Positions 53,490 through 61,625 of a stretch of 64,000 nucleotides of DNA are shown one piece after another (the first letter of the stretch is position 1; every line of letters begins with the position of its first letter). The stretch comes from Albirhodobacter sp042466415 (GTDB taxonomy: Bacteria > Pseudomonadota > Alphaproteobacteria > Rhodobacterales > Rhodobacteraceae). Under the pieces are notes generated by a model. That model did not search any database and was not told the DNA's origin. It saw only the letters and a program-made list of their open reading frames with translations. Where the stretch lies: assembly GCF_042466415.1 (NCBI RefSeq), contig NZ_JAXHCH010000002.1, positions 2,604,001 to 2,668,000 of the forward strand, given 5' to 3'. The translations under genes were made by a program, and so were the position numbers.

Positions 53490-54086
53490 CTATTCCGGTC
53501 GCTCTAGCTCAAACACGTCGCGAACAGCGGCGTAATCTTGATACCCCATCCGCGCGAGATAACCGTCTTGCGGGCTGTAACGGCCGTCGACCAGACAATC
53601 TGGCCTGATGTGAATACCAACCGCCACACCGGTGCACAGGTAATTCGCCGTGCCTTCAAGTTTGACGATTTGCGTCATACGGCACTCGATTGACGCGGGC
53701 GCTTCGGCCACGCGCGGACAGGCGATCGTCTCGCATTCGGCAGGGGTCAATCCCGCGACGTCGAATTCTGACACACCCGCCGCCAAGGGGGCAGAGCTCG
53801 CATTCATCGGGGCCGTGAGGGCGGGCGTGACAAGGTTCACGCAAAATACGCCCGTCTCACGGATCTGCGCGAGTGTATCCTTGCCGGTGTCGCGGTCAGG
53901 TTTCGTGGAGGTCGATGCGAACATCAGTTGCGGCGGTGAATAGGCACATGCGGAGAAAAACGAATAGGGCGCAAGATTGTCGCCCAAAGTGCTGCGCGTC
54001 GAAATCCATGCGATAGGGCGAGGGGCGATAATCGCGTTCCAAGGGTTATGAGGGAGGCCATGGCCATCTTCGGGTCTGTAGAACAT
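53490..54086 (-). CDS. Flavin reductase family (FMN-binding) protein
   Basis: A 198-residue protein of the flavin-reductase-like/DIM6-NTAB fold. The N-terminal signature NPWNAIIAPRPIAWISTRSTLGDNLAPYSFFSACAYSPPQLMF is the FMN-binding segment, followed by DTLAQIRETGVFCVNLVT. Family members reduce flavins with NAD(P)H or bind FMN as partners of monooxygenases; the partner here is unknown. It is divergent from the GNAT gene at 54173. Confidence 0.9.
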   Translation of the reverse strand: MFYRPEDGHGLPHNPWNAIIAPRPIAWISTRSTLGDNLAPYSFFSACAYSPPQLMFASTSTKPDRDTGKDTLAQIRETGVFCVNLVTPALTAPMNASSAPLAAGVSEFDVAGLTPAECETIACPRVAEAPASIECRMTQIVKLEGTANYLCTGVAVGIHIRPDCLVDGRYSPQDGYLARMGYQDYAAVRDVFELERPE

Positions 54087-54172
54087 TGGGATTGCCTGTC
54101 ATTTTCGCGTTGCGGGTTTGCCCTCACAGTGACGTCATGCTAGGCGCGATTCCAGTAGTTTTCGAGGGGCCG

Positions 54173-54661
54173 ATGTATCAGCTAGAGGAAGAAACCGAGG
54201 CCGACTGGTGGGAGGTCGAGGCTTTATACGATCTTTGCTTTGCTCCTGGGCGGACGGCGTTGTCTTCTTATCGGCTCCGTGACGGGGTTCCGAAGGTGGC
54301 AGAGTTGTGCCTTGTGCTGCGCGATGATTGGGATGTGTTGGCGTCGGTGATCCGGTATTGGCCGGTGCGGGTGGCGGGCAAGCGTGTGCTGCTGCTGGGG
54401 CCGGTCGCGGTCCACCCCACGCGTCAGGGCGAAGGGCTTGGCGCGCTTTTGATGAGCGAGAGCCTCTCGGAGGCGCGCAGGCTCGGATGGGAGCGTGTGC
54501 TGTTGGTGGGCGATGCCCCCTATTATTCGCGCTTCGGGTTCAAAAAACTCGAAGGTGTTGTCATGCCGCCCCCCACGAACCCTGATCGCGTTCTGGGGTT
54601 GGAGTTGCAACCTGACGCTTGGCGGGGCGTCACTGGCGACGTCGTTAAGTTCAGCGAGTAA
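54173..54661 (+). CDS. GNAT family N-acetyltransferase, YhbS-like
   Basis: A 162-residue GNAT enzyme with VLLLGPVAVHPTRQGEGLGALLMSESLSEARRLGWERVLLVGD, the acetyl-CoA binding core in which the Q/RxxGxG/A element is RQGEGLG, and YYSRFGFKKLEG near the C-terminus, a pattern of the YhbS group. The ATG at 54173 follows GAGGGG; the frame is open upstream to 54086, next to the divergent gene. Substrate is unknown. Confidence 0.88.
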   Translation: MYQLEEETEADWWEVEALYDLCFAPGRTALSSYRLRDGVPKVAELCLVLRDDWDVLASVIRYWPVRVAGKRVLLLGPVAVHPTRQGEGLGALLMSESLSEARRLGWERVLLVGDAPYYSRFGFKKLEGVVMPPPTNPDRVLGLELQPDAWRGVTGDVVKFSE

Positions 54662-54791
54662 ACGGCGCATTCTCGCCGATGCCCTTTCCAAAGGACGGAT
54701 CACCTCCCATATTAAATCTAAGGCCTGTTCGGCTGCGTCGGGGATGCCGTCCCCGTGGTTGGCAGTCGGCGCAAGATGCGGAGTCTCGACG

Positions 54792-55559
54792 ATGGCGGAT
54801 CCAGAAATTTTGATGCCGGTGACGGAGCCGGAAATTACAAAAGAACTCAACGCTTTGGCTGCGCGCCACCGCGCCGCGAGCGGCGTCGGCATGCAGATCA
54901 TGACCTACCTCGGGGGCTCGGCGGAAACTTTACTGTCCAAGCTGCCCGCGCCGGTCCGCGATGGTTTGGAGGGGGCGACTGCGCGTGCATTGCAAGGCGC
55001 GTTCGGCGCGGCCCAGCGTTCACGGGGCGTTGTCGGGGATCGTCCCGATTGGATGAACACTGCTCTTTCGACGGCGATGGGGGTCGTTGGCGGCGCGGGC
55101 GGGTTGGCGACATCCCTCGCGGAGGTGCCCTTCACGGTGACGGTTTTGCTGCGGTCAATTCAAGGAATTGCCAAGGAACACGGGTTCGACCCTGATGAAG
55201 ACGAGGTGCGGTTGGAATGTCTGCGCGTCTTCGCAAGCGCGGGGCCGCTCGCGCAAGATGACGGGGCGGATATGGCGTTTGTGGCCGCGAAGGTCACGAT
55301 TACGGGGCAGGGTTTACAGGGGCTGATCGCCAAGGTCGCGCCGAAGCTGGCGGCCGTTTTGGGGCAAAAACTTGCCGCGCAGGCCGCTCCCGTCTTGGGC
55401 GCTGTTGCGGGCGCGGCGGTGAACTATTCCTTCACCAGTTATTATCAAGAGATCGCGCGGGTGCATTTCGGCCTGAAAGCGCTGGCGCGGGATCGCGGAT
55501 TGGATGAGGGGTTGATGCGCGAGGAACTGATCGCCCGTATCGCGAAACCCAAAGCGTAG
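54792..55559 (+). CDS. EcsC family protein
   Basis: A 255-residue protein matching the EcsC family (PF12787): a helical region around residues 100-190 with GAGGLATSLAEVPFTVTVLLRSIQGIA and a later Ala/Gly-rich hydrophobic stretch (about 185-210, GQKLAAQAAPVLGAVAGAAVNYSFTSYYQE). EcsC is associated with an ABC transporter in Bacillus, but most members have no known role. The ATG at 54792 is chosen because upstream in-frame codons are not protein-like. It ends in TAG. Confidence 0.85.
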   Translation: MADPEILMPVTEPEITKELNALAARHRAASGVGMQIMTYLGGSAETLLSKLPAPVRDGLEGATARALQGAFGAAQRSRGVVGDRPDWMNTALSTAMGVVGGAGGLATSLAEVPFTVTVLLRSIQGIAKEHGFDPDEDEVRLECLRVFASAGPLAQDDGADMAFVAAKVTITGQGLQGLIAKVAPKLAAVLGQKLAAQAAPVLGAVAGAAVNYSFTSYYQEIARVHFGLKALARDRGLDEGLMREELIARIAKPKA

Positions 55560-55633
55560 AGGCACGCCCGCGTCGATCGTGCTATCTTGCAATCTGCGCC
55601 CCATCGCATATTTCACGGTGCGAGGAGAAACCG

Positions 55634-56107
55634 ATGATCCGCTACGCGCTGAAATGTCATGCAGGCCACAGTTTTGATAGCTGGTTCGCATCTGCCGATG
55701 CTTATGACAAGCTTGCCGCAGGCGGGATGATTTCTTGCGCGGAATGTGGGTCGACGCGGGTCGAGAAAACACTGATGGCGCCCGCAGTGCGCCACAAATC
55801 GGCAGGCTCTTCACCTCAAGCCGCTGCGGGCGAGACCGTCCCCGCGCCGTCATCGGATCCGCGTGGCGCCTATATGTCGCGCGAGGGCGAGATGCAGCGT
55901 GCTGTCGCGCGGTTGCGCAAAGAGGTTGAGGAGAATTCGGCCTATGTCGGGAGTAATTTTGCCAAGGAAGCGCGCGATATGCATGAGGGCACGGCCCCGA
56001 CGCGCGCGATCTACGGCGAGGCCCGCCCCGAGGAGGCAAAGAAATTGATTGAGGACGGTGTGCCGGTTCTGCCTTTGCCGTTCATTCCCAAACGCAAAAC
56101 GAATTGA
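55634..56107 (+). CDS. DUF1178 family protein with zinc-ribbon-like N-terminus
   Basis: A 157-residue member of the DUF1178 family. The N-terminus, MIRYALKCHAGHSFDSWF, with C8, H9/H12 and a second pair CAEC at 35-38, resembles a zinc ribbon; the central part is Ala/Pro-rich and the C-terminus is helical (LRKEVEENSAYVGSNFAKEARDMHEGTAPTRAIYGEA). The function of the family is not known to me. It converges on the pyruvate-kinase-like gene with nine bases between. Confidence 0.9.
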   Translation: MIRYALKCHAGHSFDSWFASADAYDKLAAGGMISCAECGSTRVEKTLMAPAVRHKSAGSSPQAAAGETVPAPSSDPRGAYMSREGEMQRAVARLRKEVEENSAYVGSNFAKEARDMHEGTAPTRAIYGEARPEEAKKLIEDGVPVLPLPFIPKRKTN

Positions 56108-56116
56108 TCCGCCGCA

Positions 56117-57634
56117 TCAGCTCGTAGAGCCCTGCTGTGTTTCTTGCCATAGGCCGAGCGCACCAAGGCGCGGCGAATGTTTGGTTTGATAGCGATCCAG
56201 CCTCGTGAGCAGGGCGCGCAGATATTTTACCGTGCCAAGAATATGCGGGCCCTTTTCGAGCATCACGCATTCGGCGCGCTGGCCAAGCGCGGCATCGGCC
56301 GTCTCGCTTTGCAATACGAGCCCGTCGCCCAGCATACCCTCAAGAACCTGCGGCGCCCAAACCACAGGCACTTCCGCGGCATCGCACAGCCAAAGAAGTT
56401 CGTCCTGGATTTCCGATAGCCGTTCGAACCCGAATTCGTCCGCGAGATCGGCGCGCGCGATCATCACGCCGACCGGCACCCGCCCCCCCGCAGCGACGAT
56501 CAGCTCCGGCAGGTTCTGCAACGCTTTGGGCGTCTCGATCCGCAGCATGATCGCGGGGAGATCGGCTCGATTGATGACCTTTGCCTCGATCTCCATCGCC
56601 TTGATCAGGGTCCCCACATCGTCACGCGTCTGCACGAATCCGAATCCGATGATGTCAGCATGACGCATCGCGATGGGCAGGGCCTCAAGATCGTGTTGTG
56701 TCACCGCCGGTATCTCCAGATCCGCGCGCGGCAAAGTTACCCGGCGTCCCGGCTTCAGCCGCATTCCTTTCGGGCGCAGCATTTGCACCTCGCACAGAAC
56801 GCGATCGTCTTCGACCTCAACCACGAGCGCACGCAGCTTGCCGTTTTCAATCCGGATCTCCGCACCGGCAGTCAGGCTGGCGAAAACCTCCCGATAAGTC
56901 AGGGTGACTTCCGGCGCGCGTAGTTTCCGGCGGGCTTTGCCGACGGTGAGCGATTTGGAGATGTAGAACAGCCCCCCCTGATGCAGGCGTGGCGCATCAA
57001 TCTGCACGTCCAAAATCCGGATTTCGGGCCCGACCAGATCGAACTGGATCTTGCGCCCCGCGGCCTCCGCGGCAAGTGCCTCCCAAATTTCGGGCGTATC
57101 AACGCCGCAATCAATCCGTAAGCAATCAGCGCCCGCCGCAATGATTTGCGGTGTGAGGTCCGTCTCGACGGCCTGCGCAGGCAGGGTCACCATGATGCGC
57201 GTCCCGTTTTCCCCGCAGGCTCCAAACAACGCGTCGCGGCGCGCTTTCAGCCGCGCCGGTCCGGCAGCGAAAATCTCCGTGGGCGGAAAATCGATCACAC
57301 GCTCCTGCGCGCTTGTTTCTTCCCCGATCAACGCAAGGGCCGCAAGAACTGCGTCAAGTGAGGGGCGGACATGCGCCTCCGCACGGCTCATCGATGAGAG
57401 CCCGAGCGCGGTCAGCCGCGGCTGAAACGGCGCCAGATCGCCCCGCCGAAACGCCAGATAATCCGCCAGGTTGCGGGCGGAGCCGTGGAATTCAGGGCGC
57501 AGGATGTGCCCGCGCCATTGATCGAACCGCAGATTGGCGCGCCGCGCCATGTCCTCACGGATTTCCAGCAAGGCCGTATGCAGGCCGCGGGCCTCCGCAC
57601 GGCGTTCTGCGGCGTCGATTTCGATACGTGTCAT
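56117..57634 (-). CDS. Divergent pyruvate-kinase-like protein
   Basis: A 505-residue protein with about 140 residues of helical N-terminal extension (to about 140) and a region resembling the pyruvate kinase barrel (about 145-480). Recognisable remnants include LRIDCG for the usual RLNFSH (R173 kept), GPEIR at 202-206 for GPKIR, LRIET for AKIEN (R365 replaces the catalytic Lys; E367 kept), and VMIARADLADE for VARGDLGVE (D396 kept). The canonical allosteric C-terminal domain is absent. It is thus a relative of pyruvate kinase with uncertain activity. Confidence 0.8.
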   Translation of the reverse strand: MTRIEIDAAERRAEARGLHTALLEIREDMARRANLRFDQWRGHILRPEFHGSARNLADYLAFRRGDLAPFQPRLTALGLSSMSRAEAHVRPSLDAVLAALALIGEETSAQERVIDFPPTEIFAAGPARLKARRDALFGACGENGTRIMVTLPAQAVETDLTPQIIAAGADCLRIDCGVDTPEIWEALAAEAAGRKIQFDLVGPEIRILDVQIDAPRLHQGGLFYISKSLTVGKARRKLRAPEVTLTYREVFASLTAGAEIRIENGKLRALVVEVEDDRVLCEVQMLRPKGMRLKPGRRVTLPRADLEIPAVTQHDLEALPIAMRHADIIGFGFVQTRDDVGTLIKAMEIEAKVINRADLPAIMLRIETPKALQNLPELIVAAGGRVPVGVMIARADLADEFGFERLSEIQDELLWLCDAAEVPVVWAPQVLEGMLGDGLVLQSETADAALGQRAECVMLEKGPHILGTVKYLRALLTRLDRYQTKHSPRLGALGLWQETQQGSTS

Positions 57635-57921
57635 GGCGCGCTCCTCCCTAATGGCTTTGCTCTAGGCAGGGCATGCGACACTGCCGTGACGGTTAAGTGA
57701 CGTGCGCACAACCGTCGCGCGATATTCCTGTGATGGGCGAAGACGCGCTCAAATCGATGCGGGGCTCACGAACTTTGCGGGCGGTCGGTCGCAAGAACTT
57801 GCGCCAAGCCGTTGGTGAAATGCGCCAAATCAACCATTGTCCTTGCATGCGCCCCCCCCATCCGTTAGCAGGTTTTTGATTGTTTTCCGGGGCCGTTCCC
57901 GGTTGCTTATGGGGGGTCGTC

Positions 57922-59181
57922 ATGCCGCTTCTCGTTATGAAATTTGGGGGCACTTCGGTAGCCGATCTCGACCGCATCAAAAATGCGGCCGCGAAGGTTA
58001 AACGCGAAGTGGACCGCGGATATAATGTGATCGTTATCGTTTCCGCGATGTCGGGAAAAACCAACGAGTTGGTGAACTGGGTCGAACAGACCTCGCCCTT
58101 GTTCGATGCGCGTGAATATGACGCAATCGTTTCGTCGGGCGAGAATGTCACCGCCGGCTTGATGGCGCTCACGCTTCAAGAGATGAGCGTTCCTGCGCGG
58201 AGCTGGCAGGGATGGCAGGTGCCGATCAACACGACCTCGGCGCATTCGTCGGCGCGGTTCGTGTCGATCCCGCGTGAGAACCTCGATACGAAATTCGACG
58301 AAGGTATGCGCGTGGCCGTCGTGGCTGGCTTCCAAGGCGTTTCGCCCGAAGGCCGCATCACGACATTGGGGCGCGGCGGGTCAGACACCACGGCCGTCGC
58401 GTTCGCGGCGGCCTTTGAGGCCGAGCGTTGCGATATTTATACCGATGTGGACGGCGTCTACACCACCGATCCGCGGATCAGCCAAAAGGCCCGCAAGCTC
58501 GATAAGATCGCGTTTGAAGAGATGCTAGAACTGGCGTCCTTGGGCGCGAAGGTCTTGCAGACGCGGTCTGTTGAATTGGCGATGCGCTACAATGTGCGCT
58601 TGCGTGTGCTATCCTCGTTCGAGGATACGGATGAAACCTCTGGAACCCTTGTTTGCGGTGAGGATGAACTCATGGAATCGAAAGTTGTCTCCGGCGTAGC
58701 TTATTCGCGCGATGAAGCGAAAATGACCCTCGTGACGGTCGAAGATCGTCCGGGAATCGCTTCGGCGATCTTCGGGCCTTTGGCGGATGCTGGCGTGAAC
58801 GTCGACATGATCGTGCAAAATATCTCCGAGCGGGATTATGAAGGCCATGCGGGCGCGGTCACGGATATGACCTTCTCCTGCCCGATCAATCAGGTTGCGC
58901 GGGCGCAAAAGGCGATGGAAGACGCGAAAGCGGCGGGCAAGATCGGCTATGACGATCTGGTTATCGACACCGATGTTGCGAAAGTTTCGGTCGTCGGCAT
59001 CGGGATGCGGTCGCATGCAGGCGTGGCGGCGATGATGTTTAAGGCGCTTTCAGCGGAAAACGTGAACATCAAAGTTATCTCGACCTCGGAAATCAAAATT
59101 TCCGTATTGATTGACCGAAAATATATGGAATTGGCCGTGCAGGCCCTCCATGATGCTTTTGAATTGGAAAAAGCGGTCTAA
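57922..59181 (+). CDS. lysC: Aspartate kinase
   Basis: LysC makes aspartyl phosphate for lysine, threonine and methionine synthesis. The 419-residue protein opens with LVMKFGGTSVADLDRI (K7), has the TTLGRGGSDTTAVA loop and the DVDGVYTTDPR segment, and ends with two ACT domains (about 265-415) for feedback control (VEDRPGIASAIFGPLADAGVNVDMI and VVGIGMRSHAGVAAMMFKAL). The ATG at 57922 follows GGGGGG; upstream in-frame codons to 57880 are unlikely. A gap of 287 bases precedes it with nothing I recognise. Confidence 0.96.
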   Translation: MPLLVMKFGGTSVADLDRIKNAAAKVKREVDRGYNVIVIVSAMSGKTNELVNWVEQTSPLFDAREYDAIVSSGENVTAGLMALTLQEMSVPARSWQGWQVPINTTSAHSSARFVSIPRENLDTKFDEGMRVAVVAGFQGVSPEGRITTLGRGGSDTTAVAFAAAFEAERCDIYTDVDGVYTTDPRISQKARKLDKIAFEEMLELASLGAKVLQTRSVELAMRYNVRLRVLSSFEDTDETSGTLVCGEDELMESKVVSGVAYSRDEAKMTLVTVEDRPGIASAIFGPLADAGVNVDMIVQNISERDYEGHAGAVTDMTFSCPINQVARAQKAMEDAKAAGKIGYDDLVIDTDVAKVSVVGIGMRSHAGVAAMMFKALSAENVNIKVISTSEIKISVLIDRKYMELAVQALHDAFELEKAV

Positions 59182-59277
59182 TCAGGCCGTTGAATGACCT
59201 GAGCCGGATATCGGGTGGTGGCGGACGCGCCAGACAACCTGAGGTTGCGGATCGGTTCGGAGGGGACGGCAGGGCGA

Positions 59278-61527
59278 ATGACCGAACGAAGCGAGAGTGA
59301 CAGCCGTAAATTGCTGCGGCGTCTTCGCGACACACTCGCCACCTCAGGGGGCGGGCAGGATCGGCTCGACCGGATCACCCATCTGATCGCGGATTCGATG
59401 CACACGCATGTGTGCTCGATCTACCTTTTCCGAGACCCAGAAACCCTTGAGCTTTGCGCAACCGAGGGCCTGAAGGCCGAGGCTGTGCACCAGACGCGGA
59501 TGCGTCTCGGCGAGGGGCTCGTGGGGCGTGTGGCCCGCAGCGGTCGGCCCGTAAACTCCGGCAATGCACCCGCAGAGCAAGGGTTCCGCTACATGCCCGA
59601 GACGGGCGAGGAGATCTATTCTTCCTTCCTCGGTGTGCCAATCCAGCGCGTTGGCGAGAAGCTCGGCGTCTTGGTCGTGCAATCGCGTGAGGCGCGGCAA
59701 TATTCCGACGATGAGGTCTACGGGCTTGAAGTCGTTGCGATGGTTCTTGCAGAGATGACGGAGCTCGGCGCGTTTGTGAACGAGGGCGAGACCCTCGGTG
59801 CGCAGCATCGACACCCGTTGATGATCCGTGGCGGCACCGGTCAGGAAGGTGTCGCGGAGGGGCGCGTGTGGCTGCATGAGCCGCGTGTGGTGGTCACCAA
59901 TCCGGTCGGCGACGATCCTGATGCCGAAGAAGCGCGCCTGACGGGCGCCATTGAGACGTTGCGCAATCAGATCGACGAGATGCTGACCGCGAGCGCGGGG
60001 TTGGACAAAGACCACCGCGCTGTGCTTGAGACCTACCGGATGTTTGCCCATTCACGGGGCTGGTTGCGGCGGATGTGCGAAGATATCCAACGCGGCCTGT
60101 CTGCCGAGGCAGCCGTCGAAAAGGAGCAATCGCTCGCCCGCTCAAAGCTGGAGCAATCGCCCGATCCCTATCTGCGCGAGCGTTTGAACGACCTTGATGA
60201 CCTTTCGCATCGCTTGCTACGTATCTTGACGGGGCAAGGCCACGACACTGGCGCCGAGATGCCGGACCAGCCGGTGCTTGTGGCGCGTAACATCGGGCCA
60301 GCCGAATTGCTCGATTACGGGCGTAAGCTTAAGGGCGTGGTGCTTGAAGAAGGCTCCGTCGGGTCGCATGCGGCGATTGTGGCGCGGGCGCTTTCCATCC
60401 CCTTGGTGATCAATGCCAAACGGATCACGACTGAAGCCTTGAACGGCAATCAGATTTTGGTCGACGGCGACCAAGGGATTGTCCATCTGCGGCCCGAAGA
60501 AAGTGTCGCGAAGGCTTTTCGCGAGGGTATCGCGATGCAGGCCGAGGCCCAAAGCCGTTATGCAAGCCTGCGCGATTTGCCTGCGCAGGCCCTGTGTGGC
60601 GAGACGGTCAGCTTGATGATGAACGCGGGGCTGATGGCGGACCTACCGTCGCTGGAGGGCTCGGGGGCGGAGGGCGTCGGTCTTTACCGAACGGAATTGC
60701 AATTCCTGACGCGCACCCGCGTGCCCTCGCGCGGGGATCTCGCAGCGCTCTACGCGCGGGTGATGGACGCAGCCCAGACGAAACCTGTCAACTTCCGCAC
60801 TCTTGATATCGGGTCGGATAAGGTCCTTCCCTACATGAAACCGCAGGATGAGCCTAACCCTGCGATGGGATGGCGCGCGATCCGTGTGGGGCTTGATAAA
60901 CCGGGTGTGTTGCGGATGCAGTTGCAGGCACTCATTCGGGCTGCGAACGGGCGGCCGCTGTCGGTGATGTTCCCCTTCATCGCCACGCCCAACGAATTCT
61001 ACGACGCGCGTGATGCGCTCTATAAAGAATTGGATCGCGAAGGCGGTCGGGGCCGGACATTGCCGAGCAAAATCCGCATCGGGGCGATGCTTGAGACTCC
61101 GTCGCTCGCCTTCGCGCCCGATAAGTTCTTCCAGTCGTGCGACTTTATCTCGATCGGCGGGAATGATCTCAAGCAGTTCTTCTTTGCGGCGGACCGCGAG
61201 AATGAACGCGTGCGGCGGCGGTACGACACGTTGGATGTCAGTTTCCTGACCTTCTTGGAAAAGATCGTCGCGCGCTGCGCGGCCTCCGATACGACGCTGT
61301 CATTTTGCGGGGAGGACGCGGGGCGGCCCGTTGAGGCGCTGACCTTCGCGGCGCTCGGGTTCCGCAATCTGTCGATGCGACCCGCCTCCATCGGTCCGAT
61401 CAAGCACCTGATCCGGCGCACCAATCTGGCGGACCTCAAAGAGGTTATCTTGGAAGCCCGCGCGACAGGCGCGCAAACCGTGAGGCCGTCTGTCTTGCAT
61501 TATCTGGCGCAAGCAAAGCCAAGCTGA
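59278..61527 (+). CDS. ptsP: Phosphoenolpyruvate-protein phosphotransferase PtsP (EI-Ntr)
   Basis: EI-Ntr phosphorylates NPr from phosphoenolpyruvate in the nitrogen PTS. The 749-residue protein has an N-terminal GAF domain (about 20-160), the EI N-terminal and mobile domains with the phospho-histidine region GSVGSHAAIVARALSIPLV, and the PEP-binding TIM barrel (about 440-740) with GVGLYRTELQF, RTLDIGSDK, AMGWRAIR, ISIGGNDLKQF and SFCGEDAGRP. The active-site His lies in SHAAIVAR. The ATG at 59278 has AGGG close upstream. It starts about 96 bases after lysC and ends at a strong terminator. Confidence 0.96.
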   Translation: MTERSESDSRKLLRRLRDTLATSGGGQDRLDRITHLIADSMHTHVCSIYLFRDPETLELCATEGLKAEAVHQTRMRLGEGLVGRVARSGRPVNSGNAPAEQGFRYMPETGEEIYSSFLGVPIQRVGEKLGVLVVQSREARQYSDDEVYGLEVVAMVLAEMTELGAFVNEGETLGAQHRHPLMIRGGTGQEGVAEGRVWLHEPRVVVTNPVGDDPDAEEARLTGAIETLRNQIDEMLTASAGLDKDHRAVLETYRMFAHSRGWLRRMCEDIQRGLSAEAAVEKEQSLARSKLEQSPDPYLRERLNDLDDLSHRLLRILTGQGHDTGAEMPDQPVLVARNIGPAELLDYGRKLKGVVLEEGSVGSHAAIVARALSIPLVINAKRITTEALNGNQILVDGDQGIVHLRPEESVAKAFREGIAMQAEAQSRYASLRDLPAQALCGETVSLMMNAGLMADLPSLEGSGAEGVGLYRTELQFLTRTRVPSRGDLAALYARVMDAAQTKPVNFRTLDIGSDKVLPYMKPQDEPNPAMGWRAIRVGLDKPGVLRMQLQALIRAANGRPLSVMFPFIATPNEFYDARDALYKELDREGGRGRTLPSKIRIGAMLETPSLAFAPDKFFQSCDFISIGGNDLKQFFFAADRENERVRRRYDTLDVSFLTFLEKIVARCAASDTTLSFCGEDAGRPVEALTFAALGFRNLSMRPASIGPIKHLIRRTNLADLKEVILEARATGAQTVRPSVLHYLAQAKPS

Positions 61528-61551
61528 TCAAAACGTCCAGCATTATATATA

Positions 61552-61582
61552 AAAAACGCAGCGATCCTCTCGCTGCGTTTTT
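61552..61582 (+). terminator. Terminator after ptsP
   Basis: A 13-bp stem, AAAAACGCAGCGA at 61552-61564 and TCGCTGCGTTTTT at 61570-61582, with loop TCCTC, lies 24 bases beyond the ptsP stop; its A/T ends could also serve the minus-strand RND gene. Confidence 0.85.
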
Positions 61583-61625
61583 CACGTTTTATCCCCCCAC
61601 CGAAGGTGTCGGCGGGGGCGGGGAG

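Noticed and set aside
57697..57879. A 60-codon open frame upstream of lysC
   Set aside because: No ribosome binding site, no conserved features and unusual composition; it is likely chance in the 287-base gap.
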